A DNA stretch of 64,000 nt from Laceyella sediminis (GCF_003003125.1 NZ_PVTZ01000002.1:186001-250000); one strand, 5' to 3'; positions 29,166-39,434 are shown, numbered from the stretch's first letter. Notes: generated from the sequence alone by a model not told the origin. Numbers and translations are program-made.

Positions 29166-30240
29166 ACTTACGCAAATCGAGTGTTTTCCCTGCCGCCGCT
29201 TTGGCCAAGCGGTTCATTACTGACCGGTATATCCCCTCCTCAGGGAAGGTCTCGGCGAAGATGACATCCACCTGCTGCTCATCAAACTCCCGCAATGCAT
29301 GGTACAATCCGCGAGCCACGCTGAGCGGGTCCCGGCGCCATCCACAGCGAACAATCACATCCGCCGTAACAAGGTCGCTGTGTTCCTCGGTCACCAACAG
29401 CCCCACCCGGTGCCCTTGTCCCTGCTGACGGCTGATTTCACGTTGTAGCGCCTCTTTCACTTCTGCCCAAGGCTCCCGTACCAGCCACACGTCCCCTTCC
29501 GGCGCATAATGGCGGTACTTCATCCCTGGCGAGCGCGGAGACTCATCGTCACGAACCAAGCCGGGGTCCACCTCCACTGTACCGACTGCCGCTTGCAACT
29601 GCTCCAACGTCACCCCGCCCGGGCGCAACAGGACAGGCACTTCCCCTGTCACATCGACAACCGTTGACTCCAAGCCGTACCCGGTCGCGCCTCCGTCAAG
29701 GATCAGGGCTACTTTTCCCCGCAGGTCATCCCACACATGAAGAGCTTCCGTGGGGCTGGGGCGCCCTGAGCGGTTAGCGCTGGGGGCCGCAACGGGAATC
29801 CCCGTTTCCAACAGCAACGCCTGAGCAAGCGGATGATCCGGCACCCGCACCGCAACAGTGGGCAAACCGGCGGTCACATTGGACGCCAAGTTGCCTCTGT
29901 GTCGAAAAACCATCGTCAGCGGGCCGGGCCAAAACCGGCGGGCCAATTCGGCGGCGATGGGCGGAATGGACTCCACCCAGTCACCCACCTGCTCCACCGC
30001 TCCCAAGTGAATGATGAGCGGATTGTCTGAGGGGCGCCCTTTGGCTTTGTAAATGCTGGACACCGCGTCCGCAGAGGTGGCGATCGCTCCCAATCCGTAA
30101 ACCGTTTCCGTCGGAAAAGCGACCAATCCCCCTCGCTTGAGGATGTTGGCCGCCTCCTGAATCTCCGCCCTACCGCGCAATTCCTCGATTCCCTTTCCCT
30201 CATCAACCACCCGACTCAAGCGTGTCTCTATCCATTCCAC
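29164..30240 (-). CDS. tsaC: L-threonylcarbamoyladenylate synthase (Sua5 type)
   Basis: It makes threonylcarbamoyl-AMP for the t6A modification of ANN-decoding tRNAs. The 358-residue protein has the YrdC domain (GGLVAFPTETVYGLG; KAKGRPSDNPLIIHL; SANRSGRPSPT) and the extra Sua5 C-terminal domain. The start is GTG behind AAAGGAGA. It corresponds to B. subtilis ywlC. The spacing to mntP shows separate termination. Confidence 0.95.
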   Translation of the reverse strand: MEWIETRLSRVVDEGKGIEELRGRAEIQEAANILKRGGLVAFPTETVYGLGAIATSADAVSSIYKAKGRPSDNPLIIHLGAVEQVGDWVESIPPIAAELARRFWPGPLTMVFRHRGNLASNVTAGLPTVAVRVPDHPLAQALLLETGIPVAAPSANRSGRPSPTEALHVWDDLRGKVALILDGGATGYGLESTVVDVTGEVPVLLRPGGVTLEQLQAAVGTVEVDPGLVRDDESPRSPGMKYRHYAPEGDVWLVREPWAEVKEALQREISRQQGQGHRVGLLVTEEHSDLVTADVIVRCGWRRDPLSVARGLYHALREFDEQQVDVIFAETFPEEGIYRSVMNRLAKAAAGKTLDLRK

Positions 30241-30323
30241 AATCCATTCTCCTTTTCCTCATCCGCTGTCACATCTGTCCACCTATCTTAACACAATAGA
30301 GCAAAGAATTCAGACACCGGTCG

Positions 30324-30788
30324 TCATTGCTGATGGGAAGGGACGCAGGAGAACACCATCGCCGTTCCTTGGTTCCGGGATCGTTCCACATGTTCGGATT
30401 CCCGGATATCCGCCGGCAATTCGTCAAACGCAATTTCGGAAAAACCCAATTGGGTGAAAAATTCCTGGGAAGCGCCCGCTAACAGATACACATGCGACAA
30501 GCGCAGTTTGCTCGCATAGGACAGAAGGATTTGGATCATGTTCATGCCCACTTTGGTGTTCCACGGCGCCCGCTCCAACACAAACGAACGCAACAACCCA
30601 TACTTTCCGTGAACCTCCATGCCTACCGCCCCGGCCAATTGCGGTGTCTCTCCCTCATCCGTGGGCATTTCCACCACAAAAAAATGATCGATATGCTCAT
30701 CAATTCCTCTATCATTGAGTCCGGCTTCCCTCAACAATTTGCGCACTTGAAAGACGTCTCGCTCAATGGCTCGTCGTATCACGAACAT
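30324..30788 (-). CDS. ywlB: GNAT family N-acetyltransferase (YwlB-like)
   Basis: A 154-residue acetyltransferase-fold protein. It begins FVIRRAIERDVFQVRKLLREAGL and has the late FFTQLGFSEI segment typical of GNAT proteins; the acetyl-CoA loop is less clear. The substrate is unknown. It occupies the place of ywlB between ywlC and spoIIR in B. subtilis. Confidence 0.75.
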   Translation of the reverse strand: MFVIRRAIERDVFQVRKLLREAGLNDRGIDEHIDHFFVVEMPTDEGETPQLAGAVGMEVHGKYGLLRSFVLERAPWNTKVGMNMIQILLSYASKLRLSHVYLLAGASQEFFTQLGFSEIAFDELPADIRESEHVERSRNQGTAMVFSCVPSHQQ

Positions 30789-30905
30789 ACAACCTTGCCC
30801 CCTGTCTCGCTTGTCCTACAATATGACGGTATGACAGGGGGTAAACGCGTAGAACAAAAATCGGTAGAGCAAAGCGCTCTATGTTAGGATATCCTCTTTC
30901 TACGC

Positions 30906-31538
30906 TCATTTTTTCAACAGCTTATCCAACAGGAAAAACCGCACTTGGATTTTCTCTTCTTTAGGTTGCGCCGGTTGGGTCGGTTCTAGCGAAGCGGACA
31001 ACGACTCCGGGGGTGGCTCCACCGCGTCACCGTTGCTCATGTCGATAAAGCATAAAGGCGGAAACAGCACACACCACCAATTTTCCCCTTCTCCTCGCCC
31101 GATCGTAACACGCAACGCTTCATAATTGCCGGCCGGATATACCTTTTCTCCATACAGCTTAGTCGGGAACGGCACGCGCCCAAAATCGACTTTGACCGGA
31201 TAATCAAATCCATGTTGGGCGACAGTGCGTTCGGCCAATGCCTGAAAACGGGGCAAACGGGATCGAATCAACTGCCGGGCTTCACCGATGTCGCCCGGTT
31301 GCTCGGCCCAAGTCTCAATCTCTTTCACCAGTTCATCCCGCACTTTGCGCTTCAACCACTGATCCCGCAGCTGGTCGCTGTTAGCCAAAATGCGTAACCG
31401 TATCGCTTGTTCTGGAATCCCCTTTTCCGGATGATCCGGCGCCTGGCGGCCGGAGACCACTGCGGACGATTCCGCGCGAACAAAAGAACATAAGATAAAA
31501 CCGCTCAACAAAAATAAAAAAATAGTCCGTTTGCACAT
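30906..31538 (-). CDS. spoIIR: Stage II sporulation protein R
   Basis: SpoIIR is secreted from the forespore and triggers SpoIIGA to process pro-SigE in the mother cell. The 210-residue protein has a signal peptide and the family motif IRLRILANSDQLRDQWLKRKVRD (split for length) followed by YPAGNYEALRVTIG and WWCVLFPPLCF. A clear SigF-like promoter lies just upstream. The last 40 residues are a Pro/Glu-rich tail. Confidence 0.93.
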   Translation of the reverse strand: MCKRTIFLFLLSGFILCSFVRAESSAVVSGRQAPDHPEKGIPEQAIRLRILANSDQLRDQWLKRKVRDELVKEIETWAEQPGDIGEARQLIRSRLPRFQALAERTVAQHGFDYPVKVDFGRVPFPTKLYGEKVYPAGNYEALRVTIGRGEGENWWCVLFPPLCFIDMSNGDAVEPPPESLSASLEPTQPAQPKEEKIQVRFFLLDKLLKK

Positions 31539-31565
31539 CTAAATCCTCCCCCTTGTCCTTACCCA

Positions 31566-31596
31566 AAGTATGGACAGGGGGGCAACCCGTTTATAC
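31566..31596 (-). promoter_or_regulatory. Candidate SigF promoter of spoIIR
   Basis: On the minus strand GTATA (31592-31596) and GTCCATACTT (31566-31575) are 16 bases apart, the same architecture as the site before spoIIQ. SigF control of spoIIR is established in B. subtilis. Confidence 0.55.
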
Positions 31597-31611
31597 ATGT
31601 TTTTGTAATTT

Positions 31612-32493
31612 TCACCCTACTGCAGAACGCCACCCGACGACGATTCGATCTAGGCCAGCCAAATCTTGTTTTACCGTCACTTCTTGGCAGACATTGCCCA
31701 AAAGCTCTGCCACCGCGCGCCCCTGGTCGGCCCCGATCTCAAAGCAGATCAGCTTCGGACCCGCTTTCACCGAAGCTAGGGCGCTCACCATGCGACGATA
31801 GGGAGATAGGCCGTCGTCGCCACCGTCTAAGGCAAGGTGTGGTTCAAAGTCGCGCACTTGCCGCTCCAGCTCATAAACCGTCTGAGACGGAATATACGGC
31901 GGGTTAGAGACCAGAATATCGATGTCGGATAGTCCTGCCCCCACCGGCGCCAATAAGTCGCCCTGAAGCCAGCAGATTTGCTCTCTGACCCCATACCTCG
32001 CAGCATTCATCTGAGCCACTTCCAGTGCGGAGGCCGATAAGTCGATCGCCGTCAAATGCCATTGTGGCTTCTCCAGCGCCAATGTCACTGCAATCGCGCC
32101 ACTGCCCGTCCCCACATCAACCACACGCAACGCATCCTCAGCAAAACGCCGCCCAGCCTCATCGATTACCGCTTCAATCAGCAATTCGGTTTCCGGCCGG
32201 GGGATGAGCACAGCCGGACTGACGTGGAACACCCTTCCGTAAAACTCCTGGTCACCCACAATGTATTGCAACGGCTCCCCCGCCGCCCGCCGCCTGAGCC
32301 ATTCCTCCAGCTTTGTTGCCAAGTCCGCCGGAAACGGGTCAGACAAATGCATGAAAAATTGCGTTCGATCCAAGCCTACCAGACGCCGGATCAGCAATTC
32401 CGCCTCAAAATTTGCATTCTCTTCCGCCCCGTTGTCCTGCAAAAAAGAAGAAGCCCGGCGATAGGCTTCTCTCAGCGTATATTCCCTATGCAT
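31612..32493 (-). CDS. prmC: Peptide chain release factor N5-glutamine methyltransferase
   Basis: PrmC methylates the glutamine of the GGQ motif in release factors. The 293-residue protein has VDVGTGSGAIAV for SAM binding and the catalytic SNPPYIP. I prefer the ATG at 32491-32493, which follows AAAGGAG. A GTG at 32521-32523 overlapping the prfA stop is also possible. It lies directly after prfA, its substrate. Confidence 0.95.
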   Translation of the reverse strand: MHREYTLREAYRRASSFLQDNGAEENANFEAELLIRRLVGLDRTQFFMHLSDPFPADLATKLEEWLRRRAAGEPLQYIVGDQEFYGRVFHVSPAVLIPRPETELLIEAVIDEAGRRFAEDALRVVDVGTGSGAIAVTLALEKPQWHLTAIDLSASALEVAQMNAARYGVREQICWLQGDLLAPVGAGLSDIDILVSNPPYIPSQTVYELERQVRDFEPHLALDGGDDGLSPYRRMVSALASVKAGPKLICFEIGADQGRAVAELLGNVCQEVTVKQDLAGLDRIVVGWRSAVG

Positions 32494-32519
32494 CCCACCG
32501 ACTCCTTTGGCAAACTCGC

Positions 32520-33590
32520 TCACTGCGCCTCTTTGCTGAGCAGTTTCGTCTGTTCATGCAAAATCAGGGAATCAATCACTTCCTGCAAGTCACCATCCAA
32601 AATCAAATCGAGCTTGTGCAGGGTCAAGCCGATGCGGTGATCCGTCACCCTGCTTTGCGGATAGTTGTACGTGCGAATCCGCTCACTCCGGTCCCCGGTT
32701 CCAACCGCACTACGGCGAGCGTCGGCCAGCTTGGCGTTCTCTTCCTGTTGCTTGAGGTCATACAGCCGAGCCCGCAAAACCCGCATCGCTTTTTCCTTGT
32801 TGCTGTTCTGCGATTTCTCATCTTGGCAGGATACGACGATCCCCGTCGGAATATGCGTGATCCGCACCGCCGATTGCGTTGTGTTCACGCTTTGGCCGCC
32901 AGGGCCGCTCGAACAGAAGGTGTCAATCCGCAAATCTTTATCGTGGATTTCGATTTCCACCTCTTCCGCTTCTGGCAACACCGCCACCGTCGCCGTTGAG
33001 GTGTGAATCCGGCCGCCTGACTCCGTTTCCGGCACGCGCTGCACTCGGTGGGCGCCGCTTTCATACTTCAGCCGGCTGTAAGCGCCACGCCCCTGGATGG
33101 AAAAGACTACTTCCTTAAATCCGCCCAATCCCGTCGCATTGGCTTCCAACAGCTCCACTTTCCAACCTTGGCGTTCGGCGTAACGGGTGTACATCCGGTA
33201 CAAGTTTGCCGCAAACAGCGCCGCCTCTTCCCCGCCGGCCGCACCACGGATCTCGACGATGACGTTTTTCTCGTCGTTGGGGTCCTTCGGCAACAGGAGG
33301 ATCTTGATCCGTTCTTCCAACTCTTCTTTGCTCGCCGTCAATTCTTCGATCTCCGCCTTCACCAATTCGCGCATCTCATCATCCAGCTTTTCTTCCAACA
33401 TCGCCTTTGCGTCGCGCAATTGTTCAACCACATTTTTATATTCTAGATACGCTTGATTTTTCTCTTCCAATCCCGATTGTTCCTTGGAATATTCCCGCAA
33501 TTTCTTGCTATCGCTGATAACTTCGGGATCGCATAGCAAGCGGCTCAGTTCTTCATATCGCTGATGAATCGCCTCTAAACGATCTAACAC
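32520..33590 (-). CDS. prfA: Peptide chain release factor 1
   Basis: RF1 reads UAA and UAG stop codons. The 356-residue protein has the GGQ motif in [21 protein letters not shown] use the GTG at 33588-33590, which follows GGGAGTGA and gives the usual [16 protein letters not shown] start; the frame opens five codons earlier at another GTG. It is coupled to prmC. Confidence 0.96.
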   Translation of the reverse strand: MLDRLEAIHQRYEELSRLLCDPEVISDSKKLREYSKEQSGLEEKNQAYLEYKNVVEQLRDAKAMLEEKLDDEMRELVKAEIEELTASKEELEERIKILLLPKDPNDEKNVIVEIRGAAGGEEAALFAANLYRMYTRYAERQGWKVELLEANATGLGGFKEVVFSIQGRGAYSRLKYESGAHRVQRVPETESGGRIHTSTATVAVLPEAEEVEIEIHDKDLRIDTFCSSGPGGQSVNTTQSAVRITHIPTGIVVSCQDEKSQNSNKEKAMRVLRARLYDLKQQEENAKLADARRSAVGTGDRSERIRTYNYPQSRVTDHRIGLTLHKLDLILDGDLQEVIDSLILHEQTKLLSKEAQ

Positions 33591-33699
33591 AGTTCTCACT
33601 CCCACATATCATAAAATCGCCGACCCGTTGGAATATGGATGCGCTTTCCCACCCAACGCCAACGCCCATGCAGATCCGACTCTATAAACACGTTATTTG

Positions 33700-33708
33700 A
33701 TTGTACCA
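33700..33708 (-). promoter_or_regulatory. Possible extended -10 promoter of prfA
   Basis: TGGTACAAT on the minus strand fits an extended -10. The upstream -35 is poor. It would give a leader of about 100 bases before the prfA GTG. Confidence 0.4.
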
Positions 33709-33807
33709 CATCCCGCACCTTTTTTGGAAGAAACCAAAGACACCGTTCCAATGATAATGTTATGATGATAGAAAATGACAGAAAAGTTAAAGGGAGAACA
33801 CTGATAC

Positions 33808-34860
33808 ATGTACGAAGCACTTTCTGCAATCATTGAAAACCTGACCGTGTTTGGCCCGATCATCATCTTGTTCTACTTGGTCAATCTCGCCGAGCGTTCG
33901 CGCACACCAGAGCATCCGCGCGAAGGAAAAGAGTTCGCCTTGGTTCTTTATATGTTGATGGCTCTCGGTTTTGCCATCGTTTTTTTGCTCGGCCTTATCG
34001 CCCACTTCCAAGGCGGGCAGTTGGCACACACCCTCCAAGGCATCTATTCTGAACGCATCGTCAATCACTTTGCTAGCCAGCATGCATCCATCGGTATGAG
34101 CTTGTGGATTCCGTCCTTAGTAGGCATGCTCGTCTTCATCCCGTCGTTGCGCCGGTTCTTGGCCGGAAAGGTGTTGCCGATCGACCCTGCTCATCGGGTA
34201 CATACGATGGCGTTATCTTTCAGCATGGTGGTCTGGGTTCAACTTTTCGTCACCGTCGCCATCGGACTCGGCCTGATCAATGACGCCACCGCACCAAACG
34301 TGGCAGCGTCCTATACGTTTGCCTCCATCTGGTCGCAAAACATTTTATTCGCCTTACTCGCCTTTATCGGAACAGGGTGGCTGACCCGCCGCAATGGGAA
34401 AGAAGTACTGGAGCGCCTTGGCGTGCGCCCTCTCACATTGAAACAAGTCCTTGCTGGGATCGGCATTGGCGCCGCGCTCACCCTGTTTCCAGCCTTGATG
34501 ACATGGGTGGAAACCCTATTCGGACCGATCGTGGACCAAAATGTGAACGATCTGACCACCAAGATGCTAGGCCCCTTGTTCGATTCCATCCCCGGTGTGC
34601 TCACACTCGGATTGGCGGCCGCTTTGGGTGAAGAACTCATCTTCCGCGGAGCACTTTTGCCCCGCTTCGGCATCGTCTACACCAGCGTGTTGTTCGCTTT
34701 GATCCACACTAACTACGGGCTCAGCCTGTCCACCCTGATGATTTTCTTCGTGGCGCTGGCGTTGGCGTTTGCTCGCCTACGCGTCAACACTACGTTGAGC
34801 ATGGTCATCCATGCAACCTACAATATCACCCTCGGCCTGCTCTATATGTTGGCTGGATAA
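33808..34860 (+). CDS. CPBP family intramembrane metalloprotease
   Basis: A polytopic membrane protein of 350 residues with the three motifs of the CPBP (CAAX prenyl protease 2-like, Abi) family: E275-E276 and R280 in GEELIFRG, H300 in FALIHTNYG, and H335/N339 in VIHATYN. Substrates of bacterial members are mostly unknown; some process small peptides or bacteriocins. It is the only plus-strand gene between prfA and tdk, and shares a bidirectional terminator with tdk. Confidence 0.88.
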   Translation: MYEALSAIIENLTVFGPIIILFYLVNLAERSRTPEHPREGKEFALVLYMLMALGFAIVFLLGLIAHFQGGQLAHTLQGIYSERIVNHFASQHASIGMSLWIPSLVGMLVFIPSLRRFLAGKVLPIDPAHRVHTMALSFSMVVWVQLFVTVAIGLGLINDATAPNVAASYTFASIWSQNILFALLAFIGTGWLTRRNGKEVLERLGVRPLTLKQVLAGIGIGAALTLFPALMTWVETLFGPIVDQNVNDLTTKMLGPLFDSIPGVLTLGLAAALGEELIFRGALLPRFGIVYTSVLFALIHTNYGLSLSTLMIFFVALALAFARLRVNTTLSMVIHATYNITLGLLYMLAG

Positions 34861-34872
34861 GGGCCAAACGGC

Positions 34873-34913
34873 AAAAAATCTCAACACGCGCATTGCTGTG
34901 TTGAGATTTTTTT
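34873..34913. terminator. Bidirectional terminator between the CPBP gene and tdk
   Basis: AAAAAATCTCAACAC (34873-34887) and its complement (34898-34912) flank a ten-base loop, with T runs on both sides. It serves both convergent genes. Confidence 0.9.
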
Positions 34914-34915
34914 AT

Positions 34916-35506
34916 TCAGCGGACAACCAGTTCATGGCAATGGCGGCAGCGCGCTTCATACTGCTCGGAAGCCCCTACTTGGATGACGGGATCATTTACG
35001 GCGGCGGGCCGGCCGTCAATCAAGCGTTGGGTCCGGCTGGCCGGAGCCCCGCATTTCACACAGATCGCTTGCAACTTGGTCACATACTCAGCAACGGAAA
35101 GCAAGAGGGGGGTAGGGCCAAATGGCTTTCCGCGGAAGTCCTGATCCAGTCCCGCACAGATTACGCGTTTCCCTTGATCGGCCAGATCCTGGCAGACTTC
35201 TACAATTTCCGGTTCAAAAAATTGCACTTCGTCAATGGCCACCACATCTACTTCCGATGTGATCAGCGACATGAGTTCCGTTGCGCTGCTGACCGGATGG
35301 GCATCGGCGATCAAACCGTTGTGCGAAGCAATCGCTTCACTGTGATAACGGTCATCAATGGCCGGCTTAAAAGCCATCACCTGCAACTTGGCGATTTTGG
35401 CGCGTCGAATCCGGCGGATCAACTCTTCGCTCTTCCCGGAAAACATCCCACCGCAGATAATCTCGATCCAGCCCTGGCGCTTGATGTAAAGCCGTTCGCT
35501 TTTCAC
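34916..35506 (-). CDS. tdk: Thymidine kinase
   Basis: This type II thymidine kinase (196 residues) has the P-loop GGMFSGKS (19-26), the AIDEVQFF Walker B region and a zinc site built from CVKCG and CRHCH. It makes dTMP from thymidine. The order prfA-tdk-rpmE-rho matches B. subtilis. Confidence 0.97.
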   Translation of the reverse strand: MKSERLYIKRQGWIEIICGGMFSGKSEELIRRIRRAKIAKLQVMAFKPAIDDRYHSEAIASHNGLIADAHPVSSATELMSLITSEVDVVAIDEVQFFEPEIVEVCQDLADQGKRVICAGLDQDFRGKPFGPTPLLLSVAEYVTKLQAICVKCGAPASRTQRLIDGRPAAVNDPVIQVGASEQYEARCRHCHELVVR

Positions 35507-35590
35507 TCTCGTTCCTCCCGTCCGTGTTCGTTACAAATTGTCATTTTAACCGATCTTGACGAAAACGGATAGTTACAAGTTTTCCCGCAC

Positions 35591-35615
35591 AAAAAAATCC
35601 AGGATGTCCCTGGAT
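35591..35615 (-). terminator. Second terminator after rpmE
   Basis: ATCCAGG and CCTGGAT pair around a five-base loop and are followed by seven U on the minus strand. It is the second of two tandem terminators after rpmE. Confidence 0.8.
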
Positions 35616-35631
35616 CGACTTTCTTCGCAAC

Positions 35632-35663
35632 AAAAAAGGCAAGCTTCCAACGATCGGCTTGCC
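35632..35663 (-). terminator. First terminator after rpmE
   Basis: GGCAAGC (35638-35644) and GCTTGCC (35657-35663) pair perfectly, followed by six U on the minus strand. Confidence 0.85.
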
Positions 35664-35690
35664 TGGCAGGTTTTAACGCCAACAATCTCA

Positions 35691-35891
35691 TTATTTGAGG
35701 TTGTATTTCTTTTTGAAACGGTCTACGCGACCACCCGCATTTACCATTTTTTGTTTACCAGTAAAGAAAGGATGGCACTCGGAGCAAACGTCCACTCTCA
35801 AGTTCTCAACGGTAGATCCGGTTTCAAATGTATTTCCACATGCACAGGTAACAGTCGTCATTTTGTATGCCGGATGAACTCCTGCTTTCAT
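35691..35891 (-). CDS. rpmE: 50S ribosomal protein L31 (zinc-binding type)
   Basis: L31 has 66 residues. It retains the zinc ligands C16 and C18 in TCACGNTF and C37 and C40 in [13 protein letters not shown], so it is the C+ form that is replaced by YtiA-type L31 under zinc limitation in B. subtilis. I start at the ATG at 35889-35891 behind AGAGGTGA. A strong SigA promoter lies 100 bases upstream. Confidence 0.97.
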   Translation of the reverse strand: MKAGVHPAYKMTTVTCACGNTFETGSTVENLRVDVCSECHPFFTGKQKMVNAGGRVDRFKKKYNLK

Positions 35892-35986
35892 GCTTTTCAC
35901 CTCTTTTCCTAGCCATTCCATCTGTGACTCACTCCCCACAAAATGCAGAGAAGTTATTCGCACGATTTCTAGAAAATCACTGCAAC

Positions 35987-36015
35987 ATTATAGCATGGTT
36001 AACAGCAGGAAGCAA
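35987..36015 (-). promoter_or_regulatory. SigA promoter of rpmE
   Basis: On the minus strand TTGCTT (36010-36015) and TATAAT (35987-35992) are 17 bases apart, with TGC before the -10 as an extended element. The leader would be about 90 bases. Confidence 0.75.
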
Positions 36016-36051
36016 GGCGGTGTCTGTTCACAAAAAATAAATGAATGCCAA

Positions 36052-37029
36052 TTATCTCAATAGCCGCAATGGGTTAATTGCTTTATCTCCTTTGCGCACC
36101 TCAAAGTGCAAGTGATACCCGGTTGCCCTGCCGGTCATCCCCATAAAGCCTAAAACCCGCCCCGTCGCGACTTGCTCGCCTTTGCTAACTGTAATCCGGC
36201 TCAAGTGCGCATAGTACGTGACCCAGCCTCCGCCATGATCCACGACCACCAAATTCCCATATCCGTTCACATACCCCGCTTGGACAACCTGTCCACTAAG
36301 CGATGCATGAATCTCCGCTTTCTCTTTCGCCGGGCTCCAGATATCGATCCCTTTATGTTGCCGCCCATTACGCCAGCCAAAGTTGCTGGTGACCTGTCCG
36401 GCTACAGGCCAACGAAAGACAAACTCCCCACTCGATTGCCGCGTTGGTGTTGTCGCCAATCGCGCCGCATTTCCGCGATTTTCCTTGACCCGCTTCGGCG
36501 GAGGGGCCATCCGCACCGGAACCGCTATCAATTGGCCAATATATGCCAGTTCGGCGTCGGCCAGTTCCGGGTTGAGATAACGGATCAGCTCCGGCACTGT
36601 CTGATACTCTTTGGCCAACCGCGCGACGGAATCGCTCTGCTTGAGGCGAATCCATTTTTTGGTCAGCGGAATCGTCAGCTTTTGCCCTGCACGCAATCGG
36701 TCGGGGTCGGGCAACCGATTGACTTGGGCAATCTCATGATAGTCCAAGCCAAATAGCTGGCCGATCTCCATCAGGGTGTCTCCTTGCTTCACCTCGTAAA
36801 CCAACGGCTTGGTCTCCACCCTAGCGGCCAGATTTCCTTCGGCCACCGCCATGACCGGATTGAGATATTGAAAGATCGCTTCCTCGGCTATCTGTTTCTG
36901 CTCAGGTTCCCCATCCGCTCCCTCCAGCAACTCCGCGGAGACAACCGGATGTCTGTCTGTTCCGAACATCCATGAAGCCGATGTGGTAACAGCGAGGGAA
37001 GAAGCCAACAATGCGCGTTTGGAAGACAT
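36052..37029 (-). CDS. LysM and M23 peptidase, secreted
   Basis: A 325-residue cell-wall protein. It has a signal peptide (about 1-31), a LysM domain at about 77-121 (YEVKQGDTLMEIGQLFGL), a second weaker LysM-like segment to about 172, a basic linker, and an M23 domain with HKGIDIW and HLHFEV carrying the zinc ligands. It should bind and cut peptidoglycan cross-bridges. It is inserted between rho and rpmE, where B. subtilis has no such gene. The ribosome site lies inside a long 5' hairpin. Confidence 0.88.
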   Translation of the reverse strand: MSSKRALLASSLAVTTSASWMFGTDRHPVVSAELLEGADGEPEQKQIAEEAIFQYLNPVMAVAEGNLAARVETKPLVYEVKQGDTLMEIGQLFGLDYHEIAQVNRLPDPDRLRAGQKLTIPLTKKWIRLKQSDSVARLAKEYQTVPELIRYLNPELADAELAYIGQLIAVPVRMAPPPKRVKENRGNAARLATTPTRQSSGEFVFRWPVAGQVTSNFGWRNGRQHKGIDIWSPAKEKAEIHASLSGQVVQAGYVNGYGNLVVVDHGGGWVTYYAHLSRITVSKGEQVATGRVLGFMGMTGRATGYHLHFEVRKGDKAINPLRLLR

Positions 37030-37036
37030 GTCAGCA

Positions 37037-37094
37037 CCTCACAAAAAGATGAAAGTGTCGGGTATACATTCACCCGGTTTCATCTTATGTGAGG
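37037..37094 (-). other. Long hairpin covering the ribosome site of the LysM/M23 gene
   Basis: Three nested stems pair across this segment: CCTCACA/TGTGAGG (outer), AAGATGAAA/TTTCATCTT (middle) and CGGGT/ACCCG (inner), 21 pairs in all with small mismatches. The outer arm contains the TGAGGTG ribosome site eight bases before the ATG. It also lies 32 bases after the rho stop, so it may double as a rho 3' end. Confidence 0.6.
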
Positions 37095-37126
37095 CACTCG
37101 CTCGATATGTCAGTGAAATGTGCCGC

Positions 37127-38398
37127 TCATGAAACAGGAGTGGTTTGGCGGGGGGATTTCAACTCCAGGGAGCCTAAGAATTCCTCATTGGTTTTGGCTT
37201 GTTTCAGCCGTTTGACAAGCGCCTCCGTGGAATCCGGCGCATCGTTAAGCGATTTCCTCAGCGCCCACAATTTTTCCAACTCCGTCTTGCTCAAGAGCAA
37301 ATCTTCGCGGCGCGTGCCAGATCTGCGAATATCGATCGCGGGAAAGATGCGGCGTTCTGCCAACTTGCGATCCAAATGCAATTCCAGATTGCCTGTCCCT
37401 TTGAACTCTTCATAGATGACATCATCCATGCGTGAACCGGTCTCAACTAAGGCCGTCGCCAAAATTGTCAAACTTCCGCCTTCCTCCACGTTGCGGGCAG
37501 CTCCAAAGAAACGCTTGGGACGATGGAGCGCAGCGGGATCAATCCCCCCGGACAACGTGCGCCCGCTCGGCGGGATGACCAAATTGTAAGCGCGGGCCAA
37601 CCGTGTGACACTATCCAGCAAAATCACGACATCTTTCTTGTGCTCTACCAGCCGTTGCGCCCGTTCTAACACCAACTCAGCCACTTTGATATGGTTTTCG
37701 GGCAACTCATCAAACGTGGAGCTCACCACTTCCGCTTTGACGGAGCGTTGCATGTCAGTCACTTCTTCGGGCCGCTCATCAATCAGCAACACAAACAGCT
37801 CGATATCCGGATAATTCTCTGTAATGCTGTTAGCGATTTCTTTGAGCAACATCGTTTTCCCCGCTTTGGGCTGGGCTACGATCAAACCGCGCTGCCCCAA
37901 CCCCACCGGAGCGATCAAGTCCATCATCCGCGTCGATATCCGCTCTGGCGTCGTCTCCAACACCAAGCGTTGCTCTGGATAGAGGGGCGTCAACGCCGCA
38001 AAATGCAAACGCTCGGCAGCGACATTCGGATCTTCGCCATTAACCGCCTCCACATGCAACAAACCAAAATAACGCTCATTTTCCTTCGGCGGACGCACTT
38101 TTCCCGATACCAAGTCGCCTGAGCGCAGGTCAAAGCGACGGATCTGGGAAGCGGAAATATAAATGTCTTCCGACGAGGGCAGGAAGTTGATCGGCCGCAA
38201 AAAACCGTACCCTTCCGGCAGGACATCGAGCACGCCTTCCATGAACATCAGCCCGTCTTGCTCCGCCTTTGCTTTTAATATCGCGAAAATCAGTTCTTTC
38301 TTTTTCAGCTGTGAATAATAAGGAATTTGATATTCTTTTGCCAGTTTGTACAAGTCGACCAACCGGCGATTCTCCAATTCGCTCAAGGTGAGCTCCAT
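37127..38398 (-). CDS. rho: Transcription termination factor Rho
   Basis: This hexameric RNA helicase (423 residues) has the N-terminal SAP-like domain, the RNA-binding PEGYGFLRP region, the P-loop PKAGKT (177-182) and the Q/R-loop area [17 protein letters not shown] start at the ATG at 38396-38398 ([13 protein letters not shown]) because this aligns with other Rho proteins. Upstream GTG/GTG/ATG codons are also open, and the strongest AGGAGGG sits about 25 bases further up, so the start is uncertain. Confidence 0.93.
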   Translation of the reverse strand: MELTLSELENRRLVDLYKLAKEYQIPYYSQLKKKELIFAILKAKAEQDGLMFMEGVLDVLPEGYGFLRPINFLPSSEDIYISASQIRRFDLRSGDLVSGKVRPPKENERYFGLLHVEAVNGEDPNVAAERLHFAALTPLYPEQRLVLETTPERISTRMMDLIAPVGLGQRGLIVAQPKAGKTMLLKEIANSITENYPDIELFVLLIDERPEEVTDMQRSVKAEVVSSTFDELPENHIKVAELVLERAQRLVEHKKDVVILLDSVTRLARAYNLVIPPSGRTLSGGIDPAALHRPKRFFGAARNVEEGGSLTILATALVETGSRMDDVIYEEFKGTGNLELHLDRKLAERRIFPAIDIRRSGTRREDLLLSKTELEKLWALRKSLNDAPDSTEALVKRLKQAKTNEEFLGSLELKSPRQTTPVS

Positions 38399-38462
38399 GG
38401 GTACCATCACCACTCGATTCTAGTTTCATCCCTCCTCCGCCAAACAGAGAGGAAGAAGGGTA

Positions 38463-39434
38463 TTATAAAACAAGGTTTGGTTTTTTCTCAAGTCGATGGG
38501 TACCTTCCATAAAACGCACGGTTCCTGTTTTGGCGCGCATCACAACGGAATGCGTCTTCGCCAAGTTCCCTTGATAACGGACACCTTTCAACAATTCGCC
38601 ATCAGTCACCCCAGTCGCCGCGAAGATGGCATCGTCGCCTTTGACGAGATCGTCCATGCGCAAGACTTTGTTTGGATCGGAAATGCCCATCTTCAGGCAA
38701 CGCTGAACTTGTTCCTCGTTTTCCGGCATCAGGCGCCCAAGAATCTCCCCACCCAAGCATTTAAGAGCCACAGCTGCCAACACGCCTTCTGGGGCTCCGC
38801 CTGAGCCAAATAGAATGTCCACGCCCGTATCTGGGAATCCCGTATGAATGGCCGCCGCCACATCTCCGTCTGGAATCAGCTTAATCCGTGCCCCGGCGTT
38901 CCGTATTTCCTCAATCAGCTTGGCATGGCGCGGACGATCCAGTACCACGGCAACCAAATCATCCATGTCTTTGCCCGACGCGCGCGCCACCGCTTTCAAG
39001 TTGTCAACCACAGGTGCGTCAAGATCAACCAAACCGACTGCTTTCGGCCCCACCGCGATCTTGTCCATGTACATGTCAGGCGCATGCAACAAACACCCGC
39101 GATCAGCCACCGCGACGACGGAGAGGGCGTTCCACAACCCTTTGGCCACAATGTTCGTTCCTTCAAGCGGATCTACGGCGACATCCAATTCCGGCATGTA
39201 CCCCAAACCGAGCCGCTCCCCGATATACAACATGGGCGCTTCATCCATCTCCCCTTCACCGATGACAACCGTGCCGCGCATCGGAATGGTGTCAAACACC
39301 TTGCGCATCGCTTCCGTGGCCGCCCCGTCGGCTTCATCTTTCTTCCCGAATCCCATCCACCGCGCCGAAGCGATCGCCGCTGCTTCTGTCACACGAACCA
39401 ATTCCATTGTCAAACTTCGTTCCATCATTGCCAT
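38463..39434 (-). CDS. glpX: Class II fructose-1,6-bisphosphatase
   Basis: A GlpX-type gluconeogenic phosphatase (323 residues) with [15 protein letters not shown] and the metal-site VDPLEGTN. It corresponds to B. subtilis ywjI. The ATG follows GAGGGG; a second ATG three codons in is possible. It lies next to rho as in B. subtilis, but murAB, which usually follows fsa, is absent. Confidence 0.95.
   Translation of the reverse strand: MAMMERSLTMELVRVTEAAAIASARWMGFGKKDEADGAATEAMRKVFDTIPMRGTVVIGEGEMDEAPMLYIGERLGLGYMPELDVAVDPLEGTNIVAKGLWNALSVVAVADRGCLLHAPDMYMDKIAVGPKAVGLVDLDAPVVDNLKAVARASGKDMDDLVAVVLDRPRHAKLIEEIRNAGARIKLIPDGDVAAAIHTGFPDTGVDILFGSGGAPEGVLAAVALKCLGGEILGRLMPENEEQVQRCLKMGISDPNKVLRMDDLVKGDDAIFAATGVTDGELLKGVRYQGNLAKTHSVVMRAKTGTVRFMEGTHRLEKKPNLVL

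Noticed and set aside
38130-38429. 99-codon frame overlapping the start of rho
   Set aside because: AGGAGGG is only one base from its ATG and the frame is out of register with rho; no family resemblance.
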